DNA of 20,088 bases from Oscillospiraceae bacterium (GTDB taxonomy: Bacteria; Bacillota; Clostridia; UMGS1883), in the NCBI GenBank assembly GCA_015069065.1, contig SVJI01000010.1:1-20088 (forward strand). The letters run 5' to 3'. Shown piece after piece: positions 9,627 through 15,519 of the stretch (the first letter of the stretch is position 1; every line of letters starts with the position of its first letter). Below the pieces are notes generated by a model, which worked only from the letters and a program-made list of their open reading frames with translations, searched no databases and was not told where the DNA came from. The position numbers and the translations under genes are program-made.

Positions 9627-9671
9627 GTACCCTCTTTCGTACTATGATATTGAAAGGGGGTACCCGTTTTT
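9627..9671 (+). promoter_or_regulatory. Hairpin masking a Shine-Dalgarno sequence / attenuator-like terminator
   Basis: A 12-bp stem (9627-9638 with 9652-9663, one T-G wobble, 13-nt loop) lies between polC and the small membrane gene. Its 3' arm contains AAAGGGGG at 9653-9660, the only good ribosome binding site for the TTG start at 9670. The stem is followed by CCG and five T residues at 9667-9671, so in RNA it could also act as a weak intrinsic terminator of polC transcripts. Both roles are inferred from sequence only. Confidence 0.6.
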
Positions 9672-9819
9672 GAAGAAAAAGGTTTGTCGGCCGTGCGGGA
9701 TTTTTACCCTTGCATACATAGCAGGGATTTTTACGGCTCTTGTGCTGCCAATGTGGCTGCTCGCCGTGATTGAGGGTGCCCTGATTATAGTATTGGGCTG
9801 CACGCTGATGCGCATGTAG
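9670..9819 (+). CDS. Small membrane protein upstream of spoVM (49 aa, unknown family)
   Basis: This 49-aa protein starts with K-K-K-V-C-R-P-C-G and continues as two hydrophobic stretches (about residues 10-26 and 29-46) around a Pro, so a membrane hairpin is likely. The Met-Arg-Met C-terminus is short. The start is a TTG with AAAGGGGG 9 nt upstream. The frame is open farther up into polC (TTG at 9574), but that start has no good ribosome binding site and would add a polar, low-quality N-terminus. The stop lies 15 nt before spoVM, so the two are probably co-transcribed, which hints at a sporulation or membrane role. I do not recognise the family. The Cys-x-x-Cys pair at residues 6-9 could bind metal or form a disulfide. 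Confidence 0.6.
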   Translation: MKKKVCRPCGIFTLAYIAGIFTALVLPMWLLAVIEGALIIVLGCTLMRM

Positions 9820-9834
9820 AAAGGGAAATGTATT

Positions 9835-9906
9835 ATGAAAGTTGTTGTAATGAAACTTCCGAAATTCCTTACAGGGATAACAAAAGCAATATTTAAAATC
9901 AAGTAA
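9835..9906 (+). CDS. spoVM: Stage V sporulation protein M (SpoVM), 23 aa
   Basis: SpoVM is a tiny amphipathic helix that recognises the convex forespore membrane and anchors SpoIVA to start spore-coat assembly. This ORF encodes 23 residues and aligns without gaps to B. subtilis SpoVM: M-K at 1-2, the invariant K-L-P-K-F-L at 7-12, Gly14, Ile15, a basic residue at 17 and Ala18. Pro9, important for curvature sensing in B. subtilis, is kept. The last three residues of the B. subtilis protein are missing. A good ribosome binding site (AAAGGGA at about 9820-9826) lies 8 nt before the ATG, and a terminator follows. The gene is easily missed because of its size. The match is to a very short protein but covers almost all of it. 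Confidence 0.88.
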   Translation: MKVVVMKLPKFLTGITKAIFKIK

Positions 9907-9942
9907 ATGTGGAGAATCTAGACTTTCCTATTCCACGAAAAC

Positions 9943-9970
9943 GGCGGAGCTTAAGCTCCGTCATTTTTTT
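9943..9970 (+). terminator. Intrinsic terminator after spoVM
   Basis: The palindrome CGGAGCTTAAGCTCCG at 9945-9960 can be extended by a G-U and a G-C pair. It is followed by CA and seven T residues at 9964-9970. It closes the ispG-polC-spoVM run. Confidence 0.9.
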
Positions 9971-9983
9971 GTGCAGAAAACTG

Positions 9984-10012
9984 TTGAAAAACCTCAAAAA
10001 AAGTTGTATAGT
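9984..10012 (+). promoter_or_regulatory. Probable sigma-A promoter of the BIG2 lipoprotein gene
   Basis: TTGAAA at 9984-9989 and TATAGT at 10007-10012 are 17 nt apart. A second perfect TATAAT overlaps at 10012-10017 but is 22 nt from the -35, which is too far. The gene starts at 10055. Confidence 0.6.
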
Positions 10013-10054
10013 ATAATTAAGGATAGTTATACATATTGAAAGGGATGATTTGTA

Positions 10055-10666
10055 GTGAAAAAAAGACTGTTTATAGCAGGGATTGCTTTTTCTGCGGCGA
10101 TAATTCTCAGCTCCTGTGGCGGAGAAAATATACTCACCGTAAAGGAAAAAAACATACGCATGAACATAGATGAAAGCTATACTGTAAAGGTGCAGCAGAA
10201 AAGGGAAGAAACCCTTAAGTGGACGAGCGGTGACGAATCAGTTGCCATCGTATCTCCCGAGGGAACAGTGTCGGCCGTGGGTAACGGTATTACAACTGTA
10301 ACCGCGCGCGGAGAGGATTCCCATGTTCACGTGGGCGTTATCGTAGGCGGAAACAACGATTATACCGATAAAAACGGCAATGTCGTACGCGTGTTTGACG
10401 GCGAGTCAGACATAACTGAAATTACTGTCGGCGTTAAAGGCGGCGGTAAAAATGACATCTCAGTTAAGGCGGGGGAGACGTTCCAGCTCCGTGCATACAC
10501 AGTGCCTTCTGATTCCAAGGATACAATCGTGTGGCAGAGTGACGACAGCAGTGTTGCCCGCGTGGATGAAAAGGGCAAATTACAGGCTGTGGGTAAGGGT
10601 AAAACCACCATTACCGCATATGCTCCAAATGGTGTAAACGGTAAGCTGATTGTACGCTGTAAGTAA
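10055..10666 (+). CDS. BIG2-domain lipoprotein
   Basis: This is a 203-aa predicted lipoprotein. A basic N-terminus and hydrophobic core lead to a lipobox L-S-S-C, with the lipidated Cys at residue 21. Two bacterial Ig-like (BIG2) domains follow, at about residues 28-100 and 120-203. Each carries the hallmark pattern W-x-S-x-D-x-S-V-A-x-V and then G-x-V-x-A-V-G-x-G-x-T-x-V/I-T-A. BIG2 folds generally mediate adhesion or act as structural spacers on cell-surface proteins; no enzymatic domain is present. The start is a GTG at 10055 with AGGGATGA upstream. It has its own promoter and lies just past the spoVM terminator. I see no convincing terminator behind it. Lgt, encoded at 1110, would lipidate it. 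Confidence 0.88.
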   Translation: MKKRLFIAGIAFSAAIILSSCGGENILTVKEKNIRMNIDESYTVKVQQKREETLKWTSGDESVAIVSPEGTVSAVGNGITTVTARGEDSHVHVGVIVGGNNDYTDKNGNVVRVFDGESDITEITVGVKGGGKNDISVKAGETFQLRAYTVPSDSKDTIVWQSDDSSVARVDEKGKLQAVGKGKTTITAYAPNGVNGKLIVRCK

Positions 10667-10766
10667 AAAGAGTACCTCTGAAAAATCCCTATATATAGCG
10701 CTTTTCGGGACTTTATAAATACTATGGTAAAATATTACAAAAGTGTTTCGTCAAACTTTACAAAAA

Positions 10767-10792
10767 TGGATAAAAATATTTGGATAAAAATA
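10767..10792. repeat. 12-bp direct repeat upstream of a strong promoter
   Basis: TGGATAAAAATA occurs at 10767-10778 and again at 10781-10792, a 14-bp period, in the AT-rich stretch just upstream of the -35 box at 10816. It could be a paired binding site or part of an AT-rich UP-like element. It could also be chance in AT-rich DNA. Confidence 0.5.
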
Positions 10793-10815
10793 AGCGAAAT
10801 TTTTTAAATAACTAC

Positions 10816-10844
10816 TTGAAAAATATTTTACATAGGAGTATAAT
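10816..10844 (+). promoter_or_regulatory. Strong sigma-A promoter of the secreted-protein/peptide pair
   Basis: TTGAAA at 10816-10821 and a perfect TATAAT at 10839-10844 are exactly 17 nt apart, with AT-rich DNA upstream. The predicted start near 10851 gives a 5' UTR of about 95 nt. Confidence 0.8.
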
Positions 10845-10862
10845 TCATATTGTATAAATGAT

Positions 10863-10891
10863 GTAATAGGGGTAACCTATACCCATATTAC
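10863..10891 (+). promoter_or_regulatory. 5' UTR stem-loop of the secreted-protein gene
   Basis: Bases 10863-10868 pair with 10886-10891, and 10870-10874 pair with 10880-10884, around a single G/A mismatch and a 5-nt loop. The stem begins about 12 nt after the predicted transcription start, a position typical of mRNA-stabilising 5' hairpins. A regulatory role is inferred. Confidence 0.55.
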
Positions 10892-10900
10892 CTAATTGTG

Positions 10901-10920
10901 TAATTTAATTTAATTTAATT
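10901..10920. repeat. Pentanucleotide tandem repeat (TAATT)x4
   Basis: Four perfect TAATT units lie in the 5' UTR between the stem-loop and the AGGAGG ribosome binding site at 10931-10936. The unit number could vary by slippage and would change the distance between the hairpin and the ribosome binding site. Confidence 0.85.
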
Positions 10921-10944
10921 TATTATAATAAGGAGGAAACAAAA

Positions 10945-11616
10945 ATGAAAAAGTTCATGAAGGCTATTGCACTTGCAACAGTTCTTTGCCTGGCTCTTTC
11001 AACAGCAGCTTTTGCTGACAATGCTGACAAGGGTGATGCCAACTATACAGTTGATGTTGTTGTTGACGGTGCAGCAAGTCAGGAAGTTGCTCTTGTTATC
11101 GTTGAGGGTGATGTAGCGAATACTTCTGATATCAATGATGGTAATATCGTTTACATTGACCAGAAGACAGCCGGCGCTTCAGGTACAACATTTAATGCTG
11201 TTCCGATTGATGACGAAGTAGAAACTGTAACAGTTTTCGTTGGTTATGACGGAGCTGCTGCAAATCGTCTTGCTTCTTTCGATATCGGTCCTGATGTTAC
11301 AACCATCGGTATTGTTACTAACAGTGTTAAGGTTGTTAAGGCTGCGAACGGTATTGGTGTAGCTCTCCAGGTAGATAACATTACTGCAGGCGCTACAAAG
11401 ATGATTTGGGCAATGACTGTAGGTACTACCAGAAGATTCTCTAACCCGGTTAATATTGCGGGAACAACAGGTTCTGTTTACTACGGTGCAAGATTTGAAA
11501 ATGTATCAGACCTTAGCAAAGATGCTATATCAGATGTAGGTGCTATCTTCCTTGTAAATGGTTCAGAAGTATTTACACATGGTACAGATGCTGCTTTTGA
11601 AGCAGATAATGATTAA
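10945..11616 (+). CDS. Secreted protein of unknown family (223 aa)
   Basis: This exported 223-aa protein has a clear signal peptide, with a basic M-K-K start, a hydrophobic core and cleavage after A-F-A at residue 24. The mature part is acidic, rich in Val, Thr, Ala, Asp and Gly, has no cysteine, and alternates in the way beta-sandwich proteins do. I recognise no catalytic or cell-wall anchoring motif and no SLH or sortase signal, so it may be released or held non-covalently. Expression is probably high: it has a perfect -10 box, a 5' stem-loop, and a textbook AGGAGG 8 nt before the ATG. A 58-aa peptide gene follows after 17 nt, so the pair is likely one operon ending at the terminator at 11848. 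Confidence 0.8.
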   Translation: MKKFMKAIALATVLCLALSTAAFADNADKGDANYTVDVVVDGAASQEVALVIVEGDVANTSDINDGNIVYIDQKTAGASGTTFNAVPIDDEVETVTVFVGYDGAAANRLASFDIGPDVTTIGIVTNSVKVVKAANGIGVALQVDNITAGATKMIWAMTVGTTRRFSNPVNIAGTTGSVYYGARFENVSDLSKDAISDVGAIFLVNGSEVFTHGTDAAFEADND

Positions 11617-11633
11617 TTTTCAGGAGGTAATGG

Positions 11634-11810
11634 ATGATGAAAAAGTATAATAAACCCGAAATCGTAGCATTAGCTCTTGAAACTGTTGATGTGATTGCGA
11701 CAAGCGTAGAAGCTTTGCTTCGTACAGAAACAGGTGCTTTTGACGCTGCTGGTTCTATCCAGGTTGTTGCAGAGGATATTAACACAATGGATACTAGCTG
11801 GAGCTGGTAA
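11634..11810 (+). CDS. Small leader-like peptide (58 aa, unknown function)
   Basis: A 58-aa ORF follows the secreted-protein gene after 17 nt. Its AGGAGGT at 11622-11628 is a strong ribosome binding site, so the gene is almost certainly translated. The N-terminus reads M-M-K-K-Y-N-K-P-E-I and is followed by a hydrophobic/acidic helix-like stretch ending in V-I-A-T-S. The C-terminal half is acidic and ends D-T-S-W-S-W. It has no cysteine, no signal peptide and no membrane segment. From memory, gut Clostridia carry many small ORFs with an M-K-K-Y-x-K-P-x N-terminus and unknown role; they look like leader-core precursors, but no modifying enzyme is encoded nearby. Function is unassigned. ATG at 11637 is an equally possible start. 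Confidence 0.7.
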   Translation: MMKKYNKPEIVALALETVDVIATSVEALLRTETGAFDAAGSIQVVAEDINTMDTSWSW

Positions 11811-11847
11811 GAGCTGTTGTTAATTACATATCAATAAGAGCTAATTT

Positions 11848-11887
11848 AAGGGCACGCAGAATTGCGTGCCCTTTGCTTTTTCTTAAA
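11848..11887 (+). terminator. Intrinsic terminator after the 58-aa peptide gene
   Basis: An 11-bp perfect stem (11848-11858 with 11863-11873) has a GAAT loop, followed by a T-rich tract that includes CTTTTTCTT. Confidence 0.88.
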
Positions 11888-11903
11888 TTTTTTGTTTATA
11901 ATA

Positions 11904-11938
11904 ATAGAGCCGGCGCGTGTCTGCACATCCGGCTCTAT
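11904..11938 (-). terminator. Probable terminator of the glyA-adenosyltransferase unit
   Basis: A 10-bp perfect inverted repeat (11904-11913 with 11929-11938) encloses a smaller GTG/CAC stem, 12 nt past the stop of the minus-strand adenosyltransferase gene. The tract after it on the minus strand is AT-rich but not a pure T-run, so its efficiency is uncertain. Confidence 0.6.
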
Positions 11939-11949
11939 TTTGCAGTAAT

Positions 11950-12468
11950 TCAGTATTCAATACCCTTACGCGCGGGTACTCCGCACTTATACGGATGCTT
12001 TATACACCGTATCTCGCTGACATAGTCTGCGATTTCTAAAAGCTCCGTCGGGCACACAGCCCCTGTCATAGCGACCTCAAGTCCTGCGGGCTTTGCTCTT
12101 AAAAGTGTCAGCAACAGCTTTGTATCAACGACGCCTAAGCTTGCCGCCATCAGCACCTCGTCAAGGACGATTAAATCGTAACCCTCCTCTGCTGCAATGC
12201 GGAAGATATCCTGGAGTGCCTTGTTTGCTTCCTGTCGGACAATTTCTTTTTCCTCGGGGGATAAGTCCTGCCAGAAGCCCTTGAACGGCTTATGTCGGAG
12301 TATGGTAAAGCAACTTTCGCACTTACATTCTCCGCTTTCAAAGTCCTTTAAAAAGGATGTAAGGCCGACCTTGAAACCATTCATACTGCAGCGATAGCAT
12401 AGTCCTACCGCTGCAGTTGTTTTACCCTTACCATCTCCTGTATAGATGTGAATAAGTCCCTTTTTCAT
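11950..12468 (-). CDS. cobO: Corrinoid (cobalamin) ATP:cob(I) adenosyltransferase, CobA/CobO/BtuR family
   Basis: The enzyme transfers the 5'-deoxyadenosyl group of ATP to reduced corrinoids, giving adenosylcobalamin-type cofactors. The P-loop G-D-G-K-G-K-T-T is at residues 11-18 from this start. The Walker-B-like I-V-L-D-E-V and the C-terminal H-P-Y-K-x-G-V-P-A-R-K-G-I-E-Y tail are typical of the family. Length is 172 aa. I use the ATG at 12468; a TTG at 12477 is in frame, overlaps the glyA stop as TTGA and would add three residues. There is no strong ribosome binding site, so translation is probably coupled to glyA. An unusual C-x-C-x-x-C motif lies near residue 50. No other cobalamin gene or cobalamin riboswitch is visible here. 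Confidence 0.88.
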   Translation of the reverse strand: MKKGLIHIYTGDGKGKTTAAVGLCYRCSMNGFKVGLTSFLKDFESGECKCESCFTILRHKPFKGFWQDLSPEEKEIVRQEANKALQDIFRIAAEEGYDLIVLDEVLMAASLGVVDTKLLLTLLRAKPAGLEVAMTGAVCPTELLEIADYVSEIRCIKHPYKCGVPARKGIEY

Positions 12469-12473
12469 CTTAA

Positions 12474-13709
12474 TCAATAAATGGGAAACTTCTCACACAG
12501 TGCGCAAACTTCCTCGGTAATCTTATCCTTGTTTGCTTCAAAATCAGTTGCAACGAGCTTCATCCATTTTGCGATAAGCTTCATTTCCTCCTCTTTGAAA
12601 CCGCGGGATGTAACGGCAGGCGCACCTACACGGATACCGCTTGTAACAAAGGGACTCTGCTTGTCGTTGGGGATGGCGTTCTTATTAACGGTGATGTGTA
12701 CCTCGTCAAGACGTCTTTCCATTTCCTTACCTGTGATGTCAAAGGGACACAAATCAATAAGCATCAGGTGGTTGTCGGTATCGTCTGAAACAACGTTGAA
12801 GCCCTCTGCCTTAAGCGCCTGGCAAAGCACCTTTGCATTTTTTATAATCTGTGCCTGATACTGCTTAAATTCGTCTGTCAGTGCTTCGCCAAAAGCAACC
12901 GCCTTTGCAGCGATTATATGCATCAGGGGACCACCCTGTGTTCCGGGGAATACAGCCTTGTCAATCTGCTTTGCATATTCTTCCTTACAAAGGATAAGTC
13001 CGCCTCTGGGTCCGCGCAGTGTCTTGTGAGTTGTGGTTGTAACAACGTCTGCATAGGGAACAGGACTGGGATGAAGCCCTGCTGCAACAAGACCTGCAAT
13101 ATGCGCCATGTCTACCATAAGTATTGCGCCAACCTCGTCAGCAACCTCACGGAATTTTGCAAAGTCAATAGTTCTGGAATACGCACTCGCACCTGCAACA
13201 ATCAGCTTCGGCTTACACTCAAGGGCGATTTCGCGCATCTTATCGTAATCTATCATACCTGTTTCGTCGTCTACGCCGTAAGGAACGATGTTGAAATATT
13301 TACCGCTGATGTTAACGGGTGAACCGTGGGAAAGATGTCCGCCATGTGCCAGATTCATACCCATAACGGTATCACCGGGCTGCAAAAATGCGAAAAATAC
13401 TGCCAAATTAGCATTGGCACCGCTGTGGGGCTGTACGTTTGCATGTTCAGCACCGAAAAGCTTCTTTGCACGCTCGATAGCGATTGTCTCAACCTCGTCT
13501 ACATGGATACAGCCGCCGTAGTAACGCTTACCGCTGTAGCCCTCTGCATATTTGTTAGTCAGAACTGTTCCTGCAGCCAGAAGCACTGCCTTGGAAACAA
13601 TATTTTCCGACGCAATAAGTTCAATATTATGCTGCTGACGTGCAAGCTCTCTGCCACAGGCGGAGGAAACCTCACTGTCAAAATTTGCAAGTTCATCGAA
13701 AAAGTTCAT
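12474..13709 (-). CDS. glyA: Serine hydroxymethyltransferase
   Basis: GlyA is a PLP enzyme that interconverts serine and glycine while charging tetrahydrofolate with a one-carbon unit. The PLP lysine is K229 in T-T-T-T-H-K-T-L-R-G-P-R-G-G. Also visible are the N-terminal I-E-L-I-A-S-E-N, the Y-A-E-G-Y-x-G-K-R-Y-Y-G-G substrate region and the M-V-D-M-A-H-I-A-G-L strand carrying the PLP-binding Asp. The 411-aa length is typical. AAAGGAG precedes the ATG at 13709, and a sigma-A promoter lies about 45 nt upstream with no riboswitch-sized leader. It overlaps or abuts the adenosyltransferase gene downstream. Confidence 0.97.
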   Translation of the reverse strand: MNFFDELANFDSEVSSACGRELARQQHNIELIASENIVSKAVLLAAGTVLTNKYAEGYSGKRYYGGCIHVDEVETIAIERAKKLFGAEHANVQPHSGANANLAVFFAFLQPGDTVMGMNLAHGGHLSHGSPVNISGKYFNIVPYGVDDETGMIDYDKMREIALECKPKLIVAGASAYSRTIDFAKFREVADEVGAILMVDMAHIAGLVAAGLHPSPVPYADVVTTTTHKTLRGPRGGLILCKEEYAKQIDKAVFPGTQGGPLMHIIAAKAVAFGEALTDEFKQYQAQIIKNAKVLCQALKAEGFNVVSDDTDNHLMLIDLCPFDITGKEMERRLDEVHITVNKNAIPNDKQSPFVTSGIRVGAPAVTSRGFKEEEMKLIAKWMKLVATDFEANKDKITEEVCALCEKFPIY

Positions 13710-13752
13710 AATTAAAAACTCCTTTGTAAAAATAAAAATTTTCCTTTAGTAT

Positions 13753-13781
13753 ATTATACAACGAATAACGCACAAATTCAA
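13753..13781 (-). promoter_or_regulatory. Sigma-A promoter of glyA
   Basis: On the minus strand, TTGAAT (13781-13776) and a perfect TATAAT (13758-13753) are separated by 17 nt. The predicted start near 13746 gives a leader of about 37 nt. Confidence 0.78.
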
Positions 13782-13793
13782 TATATAAAAGAA

Positions 13794-13823
13794 AAAACTC
13801 CGCAGAATTTTCTGCGGAGTTTT
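13794..13823 (-). terminator. Intrinsic terminator after tsf
   Basis: A perfect inverted repeat (13794-13807 with 13810-13823, core CTCCGCAGAA) is followed on the minus strand by a run of T residues. It lies 15 nt past the tsf stop and isolates rpsB-tsf from glyA. Confidence 0.9.
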
Positions 13824-13837
13824 CTGTTAAATATGTC

Positions 13838-14734
13838 TTATTTAATCATTGAAGCAACTTCGTCAGCAAAGTTCTCTTCTTTCTTTTCGAGACCTTCACC
13901 CTTTTCAAATCTTACGAAGTTAATAAGCTTAACGCCCTTAGACTCAAGATACTTGCCAACCTTCTGGTCGTTATCCTTAACAAATTCCTGCTGAAGCAGA
14001 CAGTTTTGCTCGTAGAACTTGTTAATCTTACCGCCAACCATCTTCTCGATGATTGCATCAGGCTTGCTTGCATTCTTGGGGTCTTCCTTAATCTGAGCCA
14101 TGATGATACCCTTTTCCTTTTCAAGGTCCTCAGCAGGAACTGTTTCCTGTGAAAGGTAGAGGGGGTTGATAGCTGCAATCTGCATTGCTGCATCTCTTGC
14201 TGCTTCATAAGCGTTTTCGTCAGCGAGGCTGCCCTCAGCTTCAACCAGAACACCGATTCTGCCGCCGCCGTGTGTGTATGAGCAAACATTACCCTCGATT
14301 CTTGCGAATCTTCTGAGGTTCATGTTCTCACCAATCTTTGCGATGAGTGCTGTAAGTGCATCACCAACAGTATTGTCAGCATCGTAAGCAAGTGCCTTAA
14401 GTGCGTCAATATCTGCAGGAGCCTTTTCAACAACGATTTTTGCAACATTTTCAACAAATGTCTGGAACTCGTCATTCTTTGCAACGAAGTCTGTCTCGGA
14501 GTTAACCTCAACCAGAACACCGATTTTCTTATCATCGGTAAGGTATGCCTTAACGATACCCTCAGATGCAATTCTGCCTGACTTCTTAGCAGCTGTAGCC
14601 AGACCCTTCTCTCTCAAAAAGTCAATGGCTTTCTCCATATCGCCGTTTGTTTCTGACAGAGCCTTTTTGCAGTCCATCATACCGCAGCCAGTCTTTTCTC
14701 TTAATTCTTTAACGTCCTGAGCTGTGAAATTCAT
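13838..14734 (-). CDS. tsf: Translation elongation factor Ts
   Basis: EF-Ts recycles EF-Tu from GDP to GTP. Both family signatures are present: L-R-E-K-T-G-C-G-M-M-D-C-K-K-A-L at residues 13-28, and E-T-D-F-V-A-K-N near residue 80, which contacts EF-Tu. The N-terminal UBA-like domain and the duplicated core domain are complete at 298 aa. It is the second gene after rpsB with a gap of about 56 nt, and a strong terminator follows. pyrH and frr, which often follow tsf in Firmicutes, are not here. Confidence 0.97.
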   Translation of the reverse strand: MNFTAQDVKELREKTGCGMMDCKKALSETNGDMEKAIDFLREKGLATAAKKSGRIASEGIVKAYLTDDKKIGVLVEVNSETDFVAKNDEFQTFVENVAKIVVEKAPADIDALKALAYDADNTVGDALTALIAKIGENMNLRRFARIEGNVCSYTHGGGRIGVLVEAEGSLADENAYEAARDAAMQIAAINPLYLSQETVPAEDLEKEKGIIMAQIKEDPKNASKPDAIIEKMVGGKINKFYEQNCLLQQEFVKDNDQKVGKYLESKGVKLINFVRFEKGEGLEKKEENFADEVASMIK

Positions 14735-14790
14735 ATTAGTAACATTCCTTTCGTAATATTATTGGAATATTCAATAGATAAATATCCTTA

Positions 14791-15519
14791 TTATTCAAGT
14801 GTGATATCGATTTCTTCCTCAGCGGGAGCCTCAGCCTTACCCTCGCGTCCTTCAACTACAGCGTTAGCGATAGTAGAAACAACGAGCTTAACCGCACGGA
14901 TAGCATCATCATTACCGGGGATAACGTAGTCAACATCCTCGGGATCGCAGTTTGTATCAACGATAGCAACAATCGGAATGTTGAGCTTCTTAGCTTCTGC
15001 GATAGCAATTCTTTCTTTTCTGGGGTCAACAATGAAGATTGCTGCGGGAGCCTTCTTCATTTCCTTGATACCGCCAAGATACTTCTCGAGCTTCTCCATC
15101 TCACCACGGAGACCGATAACTTCCTTCTTGGGGAGAAGGTCGAATGTGCCGTCCTCTTCCATCTTGTGAAGCTGAGCGAGTCTTTCGATTCTCTTCTTAA
15201 TTGTCTTGAAGTTTGTGAGCATACCGCCGAGCCATCTTGCATCAACGTAGTGCATACCTACGCGAACTGCTTCTTCCTTGATGGTTTCCTGAGCCTGCTT
15301 CTTTGTACCAACAAAGAGAATTTCGCCGCCGTCTGCTGCAACAGAGCGGATGAAATCGTAAGCTTCCTCAATCTTCTTAACTGTTTTCTGCAGGTCGATG
15401 ATGTAGATACCGTTACGCTCTGTAAAGATATACTCCGCCATTTTGGGGTTCCATCTTCTTGTCTGGTGACCGAAGTGAACACCTGCCTCCAAAAGCTGCT
15501 TCATAGCAATAACTGACAT
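14791..15519 (-). CDS. rpsB: 30S ribosomal protein S2
   Basis: S2 is a small-subunit protein needed for S1 binding and translation initiation. The N-terminal signature L-L-E-A-G-V-H-F-G-H-Q-T-R-R-W-N-P-K-M begins near residue 9. The second signature P-x-x-x-x-x-D-T-N-C-D-P sits near residue 190. The 242 aa are normal, with an acidic C-terminal tail. GGAGGTG lies just before the ATG. The gene is first of the rpsB-tsf operon, behind a promoter at 15708 and a structured leader of about 150 nt. Confidence 0.97.
   Translation of the reverse strand: MSVIAMKQLLEAGVHFGHQTRRWNPKMAEYIFTERNGIYIIDLQKTVKKIEEAYDFIRSVAADGGEILFVGTKKQAQETIKEEAVRVGMHYVDARWLGGMLTNFKTIKKRIERLAQLHKMEEDGTFDLLPKKEVIGLRGEMEKLEKYLGGIKEMKKAPAAIFIVDPRKERIAIAEAKKLNIPIVAIVDTNCDPEDVDYVIPGNDDAIRAVKLVVSTIANAVVEGREGKAEAPAEEEIDITLE

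Noticed and set aside
9639..9651. Promoter (TATGAT) between polC and the 49-aa gene
   Set aside because: There is no acceptable -35 box at 16-18 nt upstream, and the match falls in a hairpin loop. A sporulation-sigma promoter cannot be excluded, but none is convincing.
9574..9669. Longer form of the 49-aa membrane protein starting inside polC
   Set aside because: It has no convincing ribosome binding site, and the extra residues are encoded by the hairpin DNA and the polC end, so they look non-coding.
10747..10753. Single Spo0A-box-like TGACGAA on the minus strand upstream of the secreted-protein gene
   Set aside because: A lone 7-bp degenerate match is expected by chance and is not positioned convincingly relative to the promoter.
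10667..10815. Possible terminator or small gene after the BIG2 lipoprotein
   Set aside because: Only a weak 4-bp stem without a T-run is visible and no ORF has a ribosome binding site; the stretch is AT-rich intergenic DNA.
12918..13715. Plus-strand ORFs of 77-134 codons across glyA
   Set aside because: They are antisense shadows of glyA with no initiation signals or family resemblance.
13710..13790. Glycine or cobalamin riboswitch ahead of glyA
   Set aside because: The predicted leader is only about 37 nt, too short for either class.
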